Shown one piece after another: positions 1 to 21,239 of a stretch of DNA of 64,000 nucleotides. Origin of the DNA: Piscicola geometra (taxonomy: Eukaryota; Annelida; Clitellata; Hirudinida; Piscicolidae). Within the stretch, counting starts at the first letter, position 1; every line of letters begins with the position of its first letter. Position numbers and translations under genes: made by a program. Under the pieces are notes generated by a model that did not search any database, was not told where the DNA came from, and was given only the letters and a program-made list of their open reading frames with translations. The DNA lies in the NCBI GenBank assembly GCA_943735955.1, contig OX030965.1, positions 704,501 to 768,500 of the forward strand, in the 5' to 3' direction.

Positions 1-784
1 TTAGTCAAAAAATAACTCCATTGTTGTTATATATAAATTACTTTAAAATATATTTGATTATGAAATTTAATTTTTTTTATAGATAAAAACCAAATGGTTG
101 AAGACATCACGTTTTTAATGAAAAAATATTTTATGAACTATTTTTCAAATATTGCGCTTGACGATTGCACGCCATTTGGGATAACGTGCACATATTCAAT
201 CTTGTTCCATGTGGTAAATATCTCCCAAATGTTTCCATCAATCAGCTAGTTGGCCCTTTAAGTGCGAAAGACATTCCTCATGACTGATATTGTTAAATAG
301 CTTCACGTCGGTTCTTTTCTTCTACTTTATCTGAAACCATTTTTCATCTGCATACTGTCGGTCATACAATGGATTGGTGACATCAAAGAAGTTAGACAAT
401 GCCTTGAAGCATTTAAACGAATTTCATTGTTCATGATGGACCAAGCTATTTAATTTTTGTTTTTTCGAAATTAATCGATTCCGTTTTGTCTGTACTCTAT
501 CATTAATAACTATTTTTTAATGTAATATAAATATTAAAATTACCATTTTTAGAGTAATTTGTCATTTTTAATCTTGGCAGCCGCTTTAACCGTAATGATT
601 TTGTTAAATAGTTTGTCTTCTTATCTAATAATTTAGTTTTTTTTTATTTCAAATAATTATAGTAATCATAATTTATATCTTTTCTTGTTTTCTGGTTTTA
701 AATTTATCTTGCTCTCGGAATTGAAATCTTTAACCAATAACTGTCTAACGGACTACAATAAAAACTTATTTTAAAAGGAAGAAG
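1..784. other. AT-rich sequence, no feature seen
   Basis: Non-coding AT-rich DNA; no long frame, repeat or RNA gene could be supported. Confidence 0.5.
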
Positions 785-1290
785 TGCCAAGGCCTCAAAT
801 TGAGCACAAATGCACAGTTGCAAGAACCCACTGGCTACCTACTTCACAAGGCAGATGAGCTCTGCAGATGAAGGACAGACTGTTAGAACGAATCTTCAAT
901 ACATGACTGTGTTTATGAAGAAGTGCCAAGGCCTCAATTTGAACACCAGTGCACAGCTTGCATGCACCCACTGGCTACTTATTTCACAAGGCAAATGAGC
1001 TCTGCAGATGAAGGACAGACTGTCAGAACGAATCTTCTACACATGACTGTTTATGTCTATTATCTATTGAAAACTGACGTATTAGAAAATTATTTCCTTA
1101 CTTAGATGACCCTTCTTTAAAGATGTCCATATATTTAAAACTCATCACCTCCTTATTTAACTACTTCTATATCATTATTTACTTTTCGTACGGATCTGAA
1201 GACATATCTGTTTAACAAATTCATTTACCAGCGCTCTTGAATTTGAGGAAAGAGCGCTATAGAAATTGATTTGATTGATTGATTGATTGA
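785..1290 (+). mobile_element. LINE 3' tail fragment with internal duplication
   Basis: A unit of about 130 bp beginning GAAGTGCCAAGGCCTCAA is present twice (about 785-910 and 918-1047). The end encodes a RTDLKTYLF-like reverse transcriptase C-terminus, followed by AGAGCGCTATAGAAATTGAT and a (TTGA)n tail. The same tail occurs inverted at 23876-24562 and 45450-45520. CR1/L2-type tail structure is inferred. Confidence 0.6.
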
Positions 1291-1454
1291 AATTATAATA
1301 TTTTGAAACATAATCTTCCAAGAGTGGTTTATGTATTTGCTCATATGTGCATTTTCAATAAAATGAGATATAAAAAATTCCAAACATTTGCTTGATTCCG
1401 TCTATTAACAGCTTATACAGCCACCTAATATTGCTGGTATAAGTACGTGAACTT

Positions 1455-1705
1455 AGTAGGGGGGAGGCATAACCATCGATTCCAAAATTTCAAAACGTCC
1501 ACTCAGGAAATGATTAACACTAGCAATACAAGAAGTTTGACACACATTGTTTTTCAATGTCCAAAATAACCATCCCCCACCCGGGTTTATCAAAAGTACC
1601 TACTTCCAATATTAAATATTCATTATATAACCTAGTGAACCATATTCCAAGTAGACGTAACGAATTTCCACTTTTTCGATTTTATGCCTACTTATGCCCC
1701 TATTT
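1455..1705. repeat. dispersed GGGGAGGCATA repeat, short copy
   Basis: About 250 bp bounded by GGGGGGAGGCATAA and GCCTACTTATGCCCC, which are imperfect inverted ends. Pieces recur at 9180-9316, 11200-11375, 15808-16060, 21960-22090 and 49575-49760, so this is probably a non-autonomous transposon. Confidence 0.6.
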
Positions 1706-1912
1706 TTAGTCATAAACGATAATCAATAGCGTGAAAAGTACATTTTCAAATTTGAAATTTCAATTTTAATTATCAATTTTATTTAAAAGTAACATTTTTT
1801 AAATTTATGTTCTAATTAACAGAAATGAAAAAAGAATTAAAGATTCGAAACGTGAAAAAGTCTATTGTGAAACTGAATTTTAAAATTTATTCAACAATTT
1901 AAAATTTTATCT

Positions 1913-2345
1913 ATATTTCAAATGTTGTCTCTATTTGAAATGTTATCTCTATATGAAATGTTATCTCTATTTAAAATGTTATCTCTATTTCAAATGTTAT
2001 CTCTATTTCAAATGTTATCTCTATTTCAAATGTTATCTCTATTTAAAATGTTATCTCTATATGAAATGTTATCTCTATTTAAAATGTTATCTCTATTTCA
2101 AATGTTATCTCTATTTAAAATGTTATCTCTATATGAAATGTTATCTCTATTTAAAATGTTATCTCTATTTAAAATGTTATCTCTATTTCAAATGTTATCT
2201 CTATTTCAAATGTTATCTCTATTTCAAATTTTATCTATATTTCAAATTTTATCTCTATTTCAAATTTTATTTTTATTTCAAATTTTATTTTGGTTTCAAA
2301 TTTTATTTTATTTCAAATTTTATTTTTATTTCAAATTTTATTTTC
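1913..2345. repeat. 18-bp tandem array
   Basis: About 24 copies of AAATGTTATCTCTATTTC with two common variants (TTTAAA and TATATG), degrading rightwards. Open frames through it are artefacts of the period being a multiple of three. Confidence 0.95.
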
Positions 2346-2814
2346 AATTTAGAAGCATCTAACTGGAAGTGAAAATAAAAACTTTAGAACGAATTTCAAA
2401 AGAGGAAAAAGATTACTTTTCTAGTTAAATAATTTTCAGTTTTGAAAAATCGAGTTTTCAACTTAGTTTTTTACATGACAATTTAAGTTTAATTCAAAAT
2501 TTAATTTCATTTGTTTTATTTCAATTTAGAAGGATTTGATTGGAGATGGAAATGATATGACGTCGGCACGATGCAATGCAATGATGCATGCTTGCCCTTT
2601 AAACGGATAACATTTCAATTGAGAAACTAGTTTTTTTCAGGTAACTATATGTTTGAGTTGGAGCCGTTATTGTTTTGAAAAGAATTATGAATTGTTGAGT
2701 TGATTTTTTAGCAGAATCTAGGTCCCACGCTGTGACTTTTCGACTTTTCATATCAAAATTATGAATAAGATTCAACATGGTTCAAGCATTTAGTGATGAA
2801 AGCGAGGGTTTTAA

Positions 2815-3553
2815 CCCTTGAACACCAATCGAAAAAAATAACGTTGGCATCCGCATTGACCCATCGCATTGTGAGAACTGCATGGATAAATCTTCGAGTG
2901 TTACCCAAAGAAGTTACAGAGAAAAAAAACTAGTTAGTGTTGCTATCATGTGTATGGCATGCATTTCGTTGGCCGAAATGTTTTTTCAACTTATGTTTCA
3001 GCATTCAATATTTTTATCTTTTGGCGTGAATTTAAGCGTAAAAAAGTGAAAAAAAGCAGCTATTTAAAATGTTAAGAGCAGAGCTATATGAAAAAAATAT
3101 GATGATGAAAGCAATATGAAAATTATTCTTAATCCCTCAGTACTTTCTAACCCATCAGCCAAGACAGGTAGTCGTTTGTGCTGCAGAAAATGAATTCTAA
3201 ACAAAACTGTCTAACGTTTCGAAAATGTCCATGATGTATTAATTATGTATTAATTTTGCTAACTATGAATGAATAAACAATTTTGATTTTCAAAAAATTT
3301 CTCTAAAATATTCAATTCGTGTTATTCATTTCATGGGTCGTTTCGACCCATACGGTCGCAAACGTTACTAAAAATGTTAGAATGCTGTAAAATTGAAACT
3401 ATAAATGATATTTCACATCTGAAAAGTGTGTTAGATTGTCAATAAAAATTAGACAAATTCATGAAATTACAACGAAATAACTTCACAATTAAAAACACAG
3501 TGAGGGGTTGAATAATGGTATGGGTCGAATCGACCCGTGTTGGTGCTTGAGGG
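2815..3553. mobile_element. piggyBac-like MITE, 739 bp
   Basis: Flanked by TTAA at 2811-2814 and 3554-3557. Ends CCCTTGAACACCAA and (reverse) CCCTCAAGCACCAA form 14-bp imperfect inverted repeats. The interior has GGGTCG...CGACCC palindromes and no transposase. Second copy in pieces at 58698-58920 and 60025-60286. The TTAA target and CCC ends are piggyBac hallmarks. Confidence 0.75.
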
Positions 3554-3614
3554 TTAAGAAATAAATATTTCGTTCTGAACTAAATGAAATGTTTCATTCA
3601 AACTGAATGCTCAC

Positions 3615-4281
3615 CATGCTAGCCAAGTTTTGCTTGTAGTGGCTTTCATTGTCCTTTCCATCAGTGGAGTCCATGTTCCCCTCCTTCTTAGTCGCGAACC
3701 TTTGGAATATCTTAGTTGCAAAGACCTGGAAAGAAGTTCAGAAAAGAAAGCATGAGTATATTGGATAATAGGGTATTGACCGCTACATGGAATCAAGAAA
3801 AAGATGGAAAAACGAATAAGTGAGCCAATTAACAAAGTGAATGGATATAGAGTGATGAAAAAAAAATTTCATTGATTGCAAACCATCAGAAGAACGAGAA
3901 TGAGACCGATCAGTATAGAGAGCAAAACATAAATTATCCATCTTGGAACGATGTCTGAGTGGCTGGAAAGGTCAGCGAGAGGGCAGAGTGCAGGGTAGGC
4001 AGTGTGCGTGCTAAGTCTAAGTCTGTTACTGTCCTGCTGCATATTGAAGAAGGAAAATATAATTTCTAAACGTTTGAAAGCTTTAAAAATCTACCTTTCG
4101 TAGTGTCATCAAGTTCACAAGGAGCAGTTGTGAGATGTTTTGGTTGCTGAGTAGGATCACGTCTGCCCTCACGTCGCCTCCATACACTTCAGCTTCTTCA
4201 GAGCTGCATGCACTCATCTTCGACACAACCACGTCTTCTTCCCTCAAAATAAACTCTCTTGCCAACGCCTCTGTGAGTTTT
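3615..4281 (-). CDS. single-pass membrane protein, C-terminal exons (integrin alpha-like?)
   Basis: Three phase-consistent exons: 4095-4281 (starts phase 2, donor GTAGAT), 3884-4036 (donor GTTTGC) and 3615-3725 (acceptor TTTCCAG after a long pyrimidine run, donor GTGAGC). Exon 1 encodes KLTEALAREFILREEDVVVS and more, Cys-poor and strand-like. Exon 2 ends HSDIVPRWIIYVLLSILIG and continues through a strong membrane helix. Exon 3 begins VFATKIFQRFATKKEG, a basic stop-transfer and cytoplasmic tail. A Pro-x-Trp before the helix and K-x-F-x-R after it recall integrin alpha ends (W-x-x-GFFKR), but the motif is degenerate. A SEA-domain membrane protein is the alternative. Exons on both sides are not identified. 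Confidence 0.5.
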
Positions 4282-4639
4282 CTGGGCAGACAAGCGATGC
4301 AGTGGTCAACTCACAAGAAGACCATTATCATTGACTGCAGCACTAGAAACACTGAGCATTGCACTGGCCACAACATTCTTGTAAATCGTATGTCAGTTAG
4401 CGTGATTTAAAGGATTTTTTGTGCTGAAAACAAAGTCGGAAATGTTGCATCTCATCAAGTTTTTGAGATTTCTCAGTTTAATGATTATGATTGCATTGTC
4501 TTCCTTCACGCTGTTTATACTATGTCATTAGATAGACATTCATGTTGTCCAATTTGAATTTTTTATGAGTTTATAATATAATTAAAGTTTATAAAGACAA
4601 CATCAGTTTCTGAAAGTATTATTTATTTTGTTACTTTAT

Positions 4640-5280
4640 ATATACATAATGAATCGGCAACCGCGTTCAGTGAACATTCTCCTGGTGCTTTTTGTTTCGT
4701 CAGTGGTGAATTCACTCAAGGAGTCAGCGTGGAGCAATTTCAAACTGGGAGAAAACTTCATGGAAGTTTAATTTTGGTTTCCAACCAGAAGATGAACAAT
4801 CGGCACCGTATCGAGCGCGCAATAGACGTTATGTCGAACTGACGCAGTGGCTGCAAGGAAAAGTATCATTCACCTTTTGCTGTTTCGATGATTAGTGTGA
4901 AGCAACAAAGCATCATGATGACTCCTGTTTCTGTGTGAAATATATCTGGGTTTTCTTCAAAGAATAAAGCTTCCAATGTGTAGCAAATCTTCATCAGCTA
5001 TGAGACCAGTTCCTCATGGAGATGATTTGCCTATTCCAAGAGCTCCAGTTTCATGGCAGGATATTACAGATTCCAAAGAGGATGTTGAGTTGGCGCAAGT
5101 GTCAACAGTCGATGATTTCAAAGCACAGAATTCCTCTAGGGAGCCTCATCTCATTTCACAAGAGAACTCAATGATTTAGTTGGCGAGTTGTGTTTCTCAA
5201 AACAAAAACTTTTGCTTCCCGTCCAAAAGAATTAAGTTTTTTAAAAATGATGCTAAGAATTTAAATTAAAGAAGAAAAAA
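4640..5280 (+). pseudogene. decayed coding repeat, family unclear
   Basis: Short broken frames on the plus strand: one begins NRQPRSVNILLVLFVSSVV at about 4653, another SAMRPVPHGDDLPIPRAPVS at about 4997 running to EPHLISQ. A frameshift then continues ELNDLVGELCFSKQK, a phrase I associate with multicopy uncharacterised proteins in invertebrate genomes. Probably a dead mobile or retrocopied gene. Confidence 0.35.
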
Positions 5281-5595
5281 TATCTCACAAAGAACCATGA
5301 AGTACACAAAAGAAAAAAGTAATTTACACTGGGTCATTAGTTAGAAAATTTAGTCGTAAATAACTTTGTTTTATTTATTGTTGTTGCATTTTATTATGTT
5401 CTGTTTCTCTGATATAGAAAAAAAGTAAAAAATATTTTCAAACTATACAAAAATTCGATTTGTCTTGAAATAGTTCATTGTAATAGTGCAATACTTTTGA
5501 TGACGTATAAAAAATGAGAGTAGATCAGTAAAAACTGATTGTATTTTTAGATTCCACACAAAAAATAGATGAAAAATCATCTATTCACATTTAAT

Positions 5596-14284
<8,689 letters not shown>

Positions 14285-14335
14285 CTGGCAGGGGCATTTT
14301 AGCTGAGTGTTGCAAAAGTGGTATTATTACTCTTG

Positions 14336-15141
14336 AATCTATAATTGTTAAAATTATAATTGTTAAAATTATTATTGTTAAAATTATAATTTTTAAAATT
14401 ATTATTGTTAAAATTATAATTGTTAAAATTATTATTGTTAAAATTATTATTGTTAAAATTATTATTGTTAAAATTATTATTGTTAAAATTATTATTGTTA
14501 AAATTATTATTGTTAAAATTATTATTGTTAAAATTATTATTGTTAAAATTATTATTGTTAAAATTATTATTGTTAAAATTATTATTGTTAAAATTATTAT
14601 TGTTAAAATTATTATTGTTAAAATTATTATTGTTAAAATTATAATTGTTAAAATTATTATTGTTAAAATTATAATTGTTAAAATTATTATTGTTAAAATT
14701 ATTATTGTTAAAATTATTATTGCTAAAATTAGAATTGTTAAAATTATTATTGTTTAAGTTATAATTGTTAAAAGTATAATTGTTAAAATTATAATTGTTA
14801 AAACTATAATTGTTAAAATTATAATTGTTAAAATTATAATTGTTAAAATTATAATTGTTAAAATTATAATTGTTGAATTTATAATTGTTAAAATTATAAT
14901 TGTTAAAATTATAATTGTTAAAATTATAATTGTTGAAATTATAATTGTTAAAATTATAATTGTTAAAATTATAATTGTTAAAATTATAATTGTTAAAATT
15001 ATAACTGTTAAAATTATAATTGTTAAAATTATAATTGTTAAAATTATAATTGTTAAAATTATAATTGTTAAAATTATAATTGTTAAAATTATAATTGTTA
15101 AAATTATAATTGTTAAATTTATAATTGTTAAAATTATAATT
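14336..15141. repeat. 15-bp tandem array
   Basis: About 53 copies of ATTATTGTTAAAATT, giving way after about 14760 to ATAATTGTTAAAATT. The two variants form separate blocks, implying local expansion. Frames of repeating KIIIV come from this period. Confidence 0.96.
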
Positions 15142-15597
15142 TTTATATGAGTATAAAATTAAAAAAAGTAATATAATTATGGAAATTATACAAGTATTAA
15201 AATTGAGAAACCTATATTTACAAAAATTGATATAAATATTTTTAAAAGTATTATAATTATTAAAATAATATTTTAAAAAGTATTATAATTATTAAAATAA
15301 TATTTTAAAAAGTATTTTAATTATTAAAATAATATGTTAAGAAGTATTTTAATTTTTATAATTGTAGTTTTAATACCTATCATTTTTATGATTGTATTTA
15401 ACAAATTATTATTATGACTGAATTAATTTCAATAGTAGTTATACATATTTTCATTACTTTTTATATAAAAATTAATATTTAAAAAAGTTTGTACGGGGAG
15501 GTGAGAGCTGGGAATTGCTGCCCAAGAGCATCATCATCAAGACATCTTTGAGGTTTCAGAGGGCAGGTTGATGATGATAATGATGGGGAATATGAAG
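15142..15597. other. AT-rich sequence with short repeats
   Basis: 15232-15360 has imperfect repeats of AAAAGTATTATAATTATT. Around 15490-15560 a minus-strand stretch could be an exon near the inhibitor gene's 5' end, but no clear splice pair was found. Confidence 0.4.
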
Positions 15598-15599
15598 AA

Positions 15600-15641
<42 letters not shown>
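15598..15641. repeat. GAT trinucleotide repeat
   Basis: Near-perfect (GAT)n. Confidence 0.9.
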
Positions 15642-16060
15642 AGGGAATATGATAATGACAAAGATGATGATAGGAGCGTGGTGAAAAGGGTATATTGAGG
15701 TTAAAAAAACTAGCTCAAATCTGAAAACCTATTTAGGGACTTGGGGTGCTGATAAAATGCGAGAAGCAAAAAGTAAAACGGCGAAAATCAACGTGACTGA
15801 AAAACAGGGGGAGAGGCATCATCATTGATTTCGAAATTTCAATAAGTCCACTTAGGACATGACTAACACTAACAATACAAGAAGTTTGACACATAAATTA
15901 TTTTTGTATGTCCAAAATAAGCCCCCATCCGCAATTGGAAAAAACACAGAAATTGGGTTAGGGTTAGGGAGATGTTGAATCTTTTATTCACTAGAAAACC
16001 ACATTTTTTCAAACTTGTTGAATTTTTTTTGTTTTTGTTTATATTTTAATCTTTCTAGGT

Positions 16061-18696
16061 TAGGGGCGCAACCAGCAAAAATGGCTGGGGGGGCTCACTT
16101 TCGAGGAGAAAAAACTCAATGGTATAAATCAAAACTAACCATTATAAATAACAAAGAACTTGAGATAGTTTATTGATGATACAAAAAAACGGCTAACTAA
16201 GTTGCATAGTAAAATAGTCATGAATTTTTCAATTAAGAGAAAATTATAAAAAATATTTGATATGAGATCCTAAAAAGTCTTTAAAAAATTAACTTATTTT
16301 AATTTGAAGTACATTTTGATGTGTTTTTAGCTAAAAAATAATTTTTCGATCGGTATGGGAAAATTTTTTGATCATTTCATTTACTGGAAGAAGTGCGGTA
16401 GTTGTTTTGTTAGCCGATATTCTCAATAAACTTTGTAAACGACATGCAGACATAGTCGTCCTAAGATGACTTTTAATAAGCCGAAGTTTCGTAAATGCTC
16501 TTTCTGCATCTGATGAAGTAACTGGCAGAGTCAGAGCAACTTCGAGCATATAGTGCAGCTCGGGCTGAAGGCTTGTGGCACAAAAGAGCTCTTGCAGTTC
16601 GATACATGCATTAGGATCAGACTGATCCGAACGTAAACTTGTTGATGTAAATTTGAGCTGTCTTTGAACTGTTTCAGCATCCTTTCCATGAAGGAGGCAT
16701 AGCTCTGAAAGCTCAGGAGTCATTATCCCATTCTGCAAAGCATCAAGAGCAGCCAAGGCAGGGTTGTCGAACCGACTGGTTATCTGATAAGTAACCAGAT
16801 CGATAATTTCTTTGTATTCTTCTATTTTCAGTTGAGTTGTCTTTGTATGGCTATGCATTGACCAAATTGGCATAGCTTGCAATACAACAGAGTCTGTAAG
16901 ATTTGATGGTAGAAAACGTTTTCTTGTGGGTCTGTCTGAATTTAATTGGAAATAGAAAATCAAAAATGGAATCAGTTATTGAGGGCCAGCGCGGATTACA
17001 TCTTAATAGCATAAATGATATCTCAATGATTTCATGACATTAGACTGAGTATATTAGACTAGATTAGGCTATAATTAATATTATAATTATTAAAATTATT
17101 ATTTTGTGATTAAGTCAATATTTTGAATATAATAATACTTTCTGGTTCTGGGATATTCATTTTATTGTTTGGCGAATTCTTCAATGATACAGAGTCTTGA
17201 ACAATTTCATTGAACACTTTCTCTGTTCTCATCTGTGATAAACTCGTAAAAAGCATCTTTACATGCTTCTGAGCACCCACAAGATTTAAAACTGGACTTT
17301 AAAGTGCTTGGCTTAATTCTGATATAGGACATAGAATTGCGTAGAGAGTAGACACTGTGGCCAGAAATTTTTGCATCCAGTGTTTCTGAAAGTGATCCCA
17401 ATCCCATTTCACATAAAGCATCTTTAATACATGTTAGTTTGTTGTGAAATATACGAAGATTTCTAGTCCTAGCAATAAATCGAGTACTGCTGATTGACAA
17501 AAGCCTACGATACGTTTTTTCTTTTTTGTGAAGTTCAGTTTTTTCAAAAAATTGGTCTAATTCTTCCATTTCTCCTTCACTTGACTGCACAATCTATAGT
17601 AATTTGATTTAATAACATAAAACTAAGTTATTATAAACGATTTCTGATATGGAGCATAAACTAAATAAGCACACAAGTCTGGCATCTTACCTCATTGGCT
17701 TTATCATCTCCTGTCTCTATCTGTGGTAGTTCTTCTAGTAGGTGTCTTTCCATAATTGATGTCCGCTGTGCTGACGACGACACACATGAATACACATCCT
17801 GGATTTTGCCAAAACATGAAATTGCTGCTGCACTCTGCTCTGCTGCATGGCTCATAACCAGCTGTAGGTTATGGGACCAGCACCAACCTGATTGAGCGAT
17901 AAAAATAAGTAAAGGAGGTCTAAAGATTATGAACGACTTTGCAGTTTATTTTTAAACAACGTGTGCATATGATTTTCATACTGTGAACAGATTTGACATT
18001 GCTGATTCGAATTCGTTGAAGCTGCAAAGGATATGCTGCAAGTTCGAGCCATAAATCACATCGATGAATTTTTTTTGACTTTAATTAAATATTTTGTTGT
18101 TTCTTTTACGATATATCTTACTTGAAATTGTTTGTCGAAATTTGAAGAAAATATGGCCGCCTTTTGTTATTGTTTGAGCCCATACATCAGCTGATTTAAA
18201 TAAATAAACAGTGCCATCAGCCTAAAGTCTTACGAATAAATTAACGAAAAATGCATTTAACTTTGAAACGTAAATTTAAAAAAAAAAATTTTTAAAAAGA
18301 TTATTTTCAAAATGAATTTGTTAAAAATATATAAATAATATTTTTATTTAATAATTAGTATATTTGAAAAGCTCACTTCCCCACCAAATAAACTCATCTA
18401 TTTTGGAAAATTGTAATTAAGGTCTAATGGTGCTCTATTTTTTCCCAGAATTTGTCACATGTTAGTATTATTTTAGTGGGATCGCTATGTTCTGTGTTGA
18501 TATATAAAACGTTTCGTGAGATAAAGAGATGGCCATCCAGAGAAAATATTGTTATCCTATGGAATATTGAAAATCCCATTACCCCCCCCCCCCCCCTCAA
18601 AAAAAACTCATCGATTTTCGAAAAATTGCGAGACCCTTCGAAAAGGTCTGGGGGGGGCTTAAGCCCCTCCCCAGCCCCCCCCTAGTTGCGCCACTG
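16061..18696 (-). mobile_element. hAT transposon, 2636 bp, with perfect 8-bp target duplication
   Basis: Bounded by TTCTAGGT at 16053-16060 and 18697-18704. Ends TAGGGGCGCAACC and (reverse) CAGTGGCGCAACT are inverted repeats. It holds the transposase remnant listed separately. 8-bp duplications are the hAT hallmark. C-runs near the right end (18583-18680) may be slightly misassembled. Confidence 0.88.
16331..17900 (-). pseudogene. hAT transposase (ZMYM1-like), broken
   Basis: In order on the minus strand: 17900-17661 with SHAAEQSAAAISCFGKIQDV, 17590-17207, and 16963-16331 ending in the dimerisation block EVALTLPVTSSDAERAFTKL. The CAxxLNL-like start, Cys-rich centre and C-terminal DAERAF motif fit hAT transposases of the zinc-finger MYM-type 1 group. 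Separated frames suggest decay or unannotated introns. Confidence 0.75.
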
Positions 18697-18949
18697 TTCT
18701 AGGTTGATACTTTCATTTTTGTTAAACTTCTTTATTTTCAGTGAAAGGATTATTTTTTGATTTCAACAGGCATAAAAGTTCAAGTCTTTTTCGCTTCTTT
18801 TTTAGAAATCAGTTTTTTTTGCTTTTTAAAATACATGGTTTTTTTTCTTTACTCTAGTTAGGTTTTGACTGTTTTTTGCTTGAAGCCTTCGTAAGACGAG
18901 ATTTGTCCATCTCAAGGCTGCTGGCTTTTTTATAAGATGACGTATCTAC

Positions 18950-19682
18950 CAGTGTTATTTTCTTTTCATAAAATAATTATAGTTTTTATTTCAGTCTCGT
19001 TTTGGGATTAATTATAGTTTTTATTTTCGTTTTTGTTTTGAAAATAATTGTAGTTTTTATTTTGGTTTTCGTTTTGAAAATAATTAAAGTTTTTATTTTC
19101 GTTTCAGTTTTGAAAATAATTAAAGTTTTTATTTTCACTTTAGTTTTAAAAATATATTAATTTACAACTTTGAAAACTATTTTTTTATATCTAAAAAAAT
19201 TAATTGATCATAAAATAAAACAGTAAAATAGAACTGTATATTACCAACAAATGAGTTTTAAAAATTAACAGTCAATTGAAATATTATAAGAATTAAGTAC
19301 GTAAATTATTGAGTAATAACAAATTTGAAATATAATAACAAATTTACGAATTAAATAAGTGATAATTTAATTGACAAAGCGAAGCGGTAATAAAATAACG
19401 TTTTATAAATGGCGCTACTTTCATAAAGCCCAAAGATAATGTTTATAAACATAGACATATAGTTTTTATATAAATTATACATTTACATATTATGGCATAT
19501 TTTGAAATTTATTTAATTTTCGTTTTGAAAATAATTATAGTTTTTATTTCAGTTTCGTTTTGGAAATAGTTATAGTTTTTATTTTCGTTTTCGTTTTGAA
19601 AATAATTTTAGTTTTTATTTTCGTTTTCGTAGAACGATTATTCAGAATTGTCGTTTTCGTTTTCGTTACGAAAATAACACTT
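18950..19682. mobile_element. 733-bp non-autonomous hAT-like element
   Basis: Ends CAGTGTTATTTTC and (reverse) AAGTGTTATTTTC, flanked by GTATCTAC and GTGTCTAC (7 of 8 identical). The interior repeats AATTATAGTTTTTATTTTCG at both ends. No coding capacity. Confidence 0.75.
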
Positions 19683-19924
19683 GTGTCTACTGAATGCATT
19701 CAATTTATTAGTTTTTTCAGTCTATGCTTCACCTTACCACACTGCTTCTTTATTCTAAAGTTGTGAACAAGAGAGTCATCGATTTCACAAGCCTGCTCAC
19801 TGATTGGGTACTTCATAGGTAAGGCTTCTTCATCAATGTCTCTCTTTTGCCTAGACGATTGTTTATCTGTGAGATCATTAAAGTGGTGAATAAGAGTTGT
19901 TGCTGCCTTGGAAAAATCCAGAAT

Positions 19925-20995
19925 TTGTTGTCTTCGTGAAAAAACAGCCCATTGGATACCATTATATACTCAAGGTACACTGGAGATTTGGAAAGAATAG
20001 CAGCTAGACATGAGCTTGCTTTTCATCAGTATGCAGATGACACCCAGATTTATGGTCATTGCATTAAAGGTCATCAGGCTGACCTGCAAGAAAGGGTGTC
20101 ATCATGCATTGATGAAATTGCTGCTTGGATGGGTGCCAATCAACTGAAACTTAACTCCAGCAAAACTGAAGTTATCTGGTTCTCGTTCCGTCGAAACTCT
20201 GTTCACACTCCCAAAGATCCAGTTCGCATTTGTCAGAACGAGATAATGCCTTCTGAAAGTGTCAGAAACCTAGGAGTTTATCTCGACAAAGACCTCACCA
20301 TGACGACACACATCAACAAGCTGATCAAACCTGCTTTGCTTCTCTACGCCAAATATGATCCATAAGATGGATAATGACTCACTGAGAACTTTGTCTTCTG
20401 CTTTGGTTCTCAGTCGAATTGACTATGGCAATATCATTCTTACTTGGTTGCCAATGACGCAGCTGCAGAAAATTCAGTCCATAATTAACACCACAGCTAG
20501 GCTCATAACAGGTGCTAGAAAGTATGATCACATCAGCCCTGTTCTCAAGGAGCTTCACTGGCTTCGTGTTGAAAACAGAATTGAATACATAAACATCTTG
20601 TTAATGCACAAGTATCTGTCTAATGAGTGCCAGATTATTTGTCGAGTAGTATTGTCATGAGAGCAAGTCTTCCCCAGAGGGAAAGACTCAGGTCTTCCAG
20701 GTCAAGAGATGTAGTTCCACAGAGCTACAAACTCAAGTATGCAGGTGCAAGAAGCTTTTTTGTTGCAGCGCCGACTCTTTGGAATAGTCTTCCCAATAGA
20801 CTCAAATCCCCGAGCTCGACCGCGACATTCAGCCGTTCCCTGAAAACGTACTTGTTCGACCGATCACAATAACTTACAAATTTACTGCTAATTTTCCATT
20901 CATCAATTTCTTGCTTCCCAATTTAATCCTTTTTTTATATCTATACTAATGGTCAATAATAATTGTAAAACAAATAATAATATTATTATTATTAT
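19925..20995 (+). mobile_element. LINE fragment: reverse transcriptase C-terminal half
   Basis: Three frames in sequence (19952-20365, 20355-20660, 20627-20872) encode FHQYADDTQIYGHC (the catalytic YADD), NQLKLNSSKTEVIWF, GVYLDKDLTMTTHI, SRIDYGN and KTYLFDRSQ at the end. Order and motifs match Jockey/CR1-type elements. Frameshifts near 20360 and 20640 show it is dead; the 5' end is truncated. Confidence 0.85.
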
Positions 20996-21089
20996 ATAAT
21001 ATAGATATATATATATATAAAATCAATAATAATTTTAAAATAAATTATAACAATAATATAATATAGATATATACTTTAATTGTTTTTAT

Positions 21090-21239
<150 letters not shown>

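Larger units (their letters stand above)
15808..19870 (-). mobile_element. dispersed GGGGAGGCATA element copy 2, carrying two nested insertions
   Basis: Pieces 15808-16060, 18697-18949 and 19683-19870 align in order with the copy at 49575-50240. They are separated by a hAT (16061-18696) and a 733-bp MITE (18950-19682). The minus-strand small frame is broken here. Confidence 0.6.

Noticed and set aside
1922..2372. Two frames of repeating MLSLF and KCYLY
   Set aside because: Produced by the 18-bp array, whose period keeps frames open; no other coding signal.
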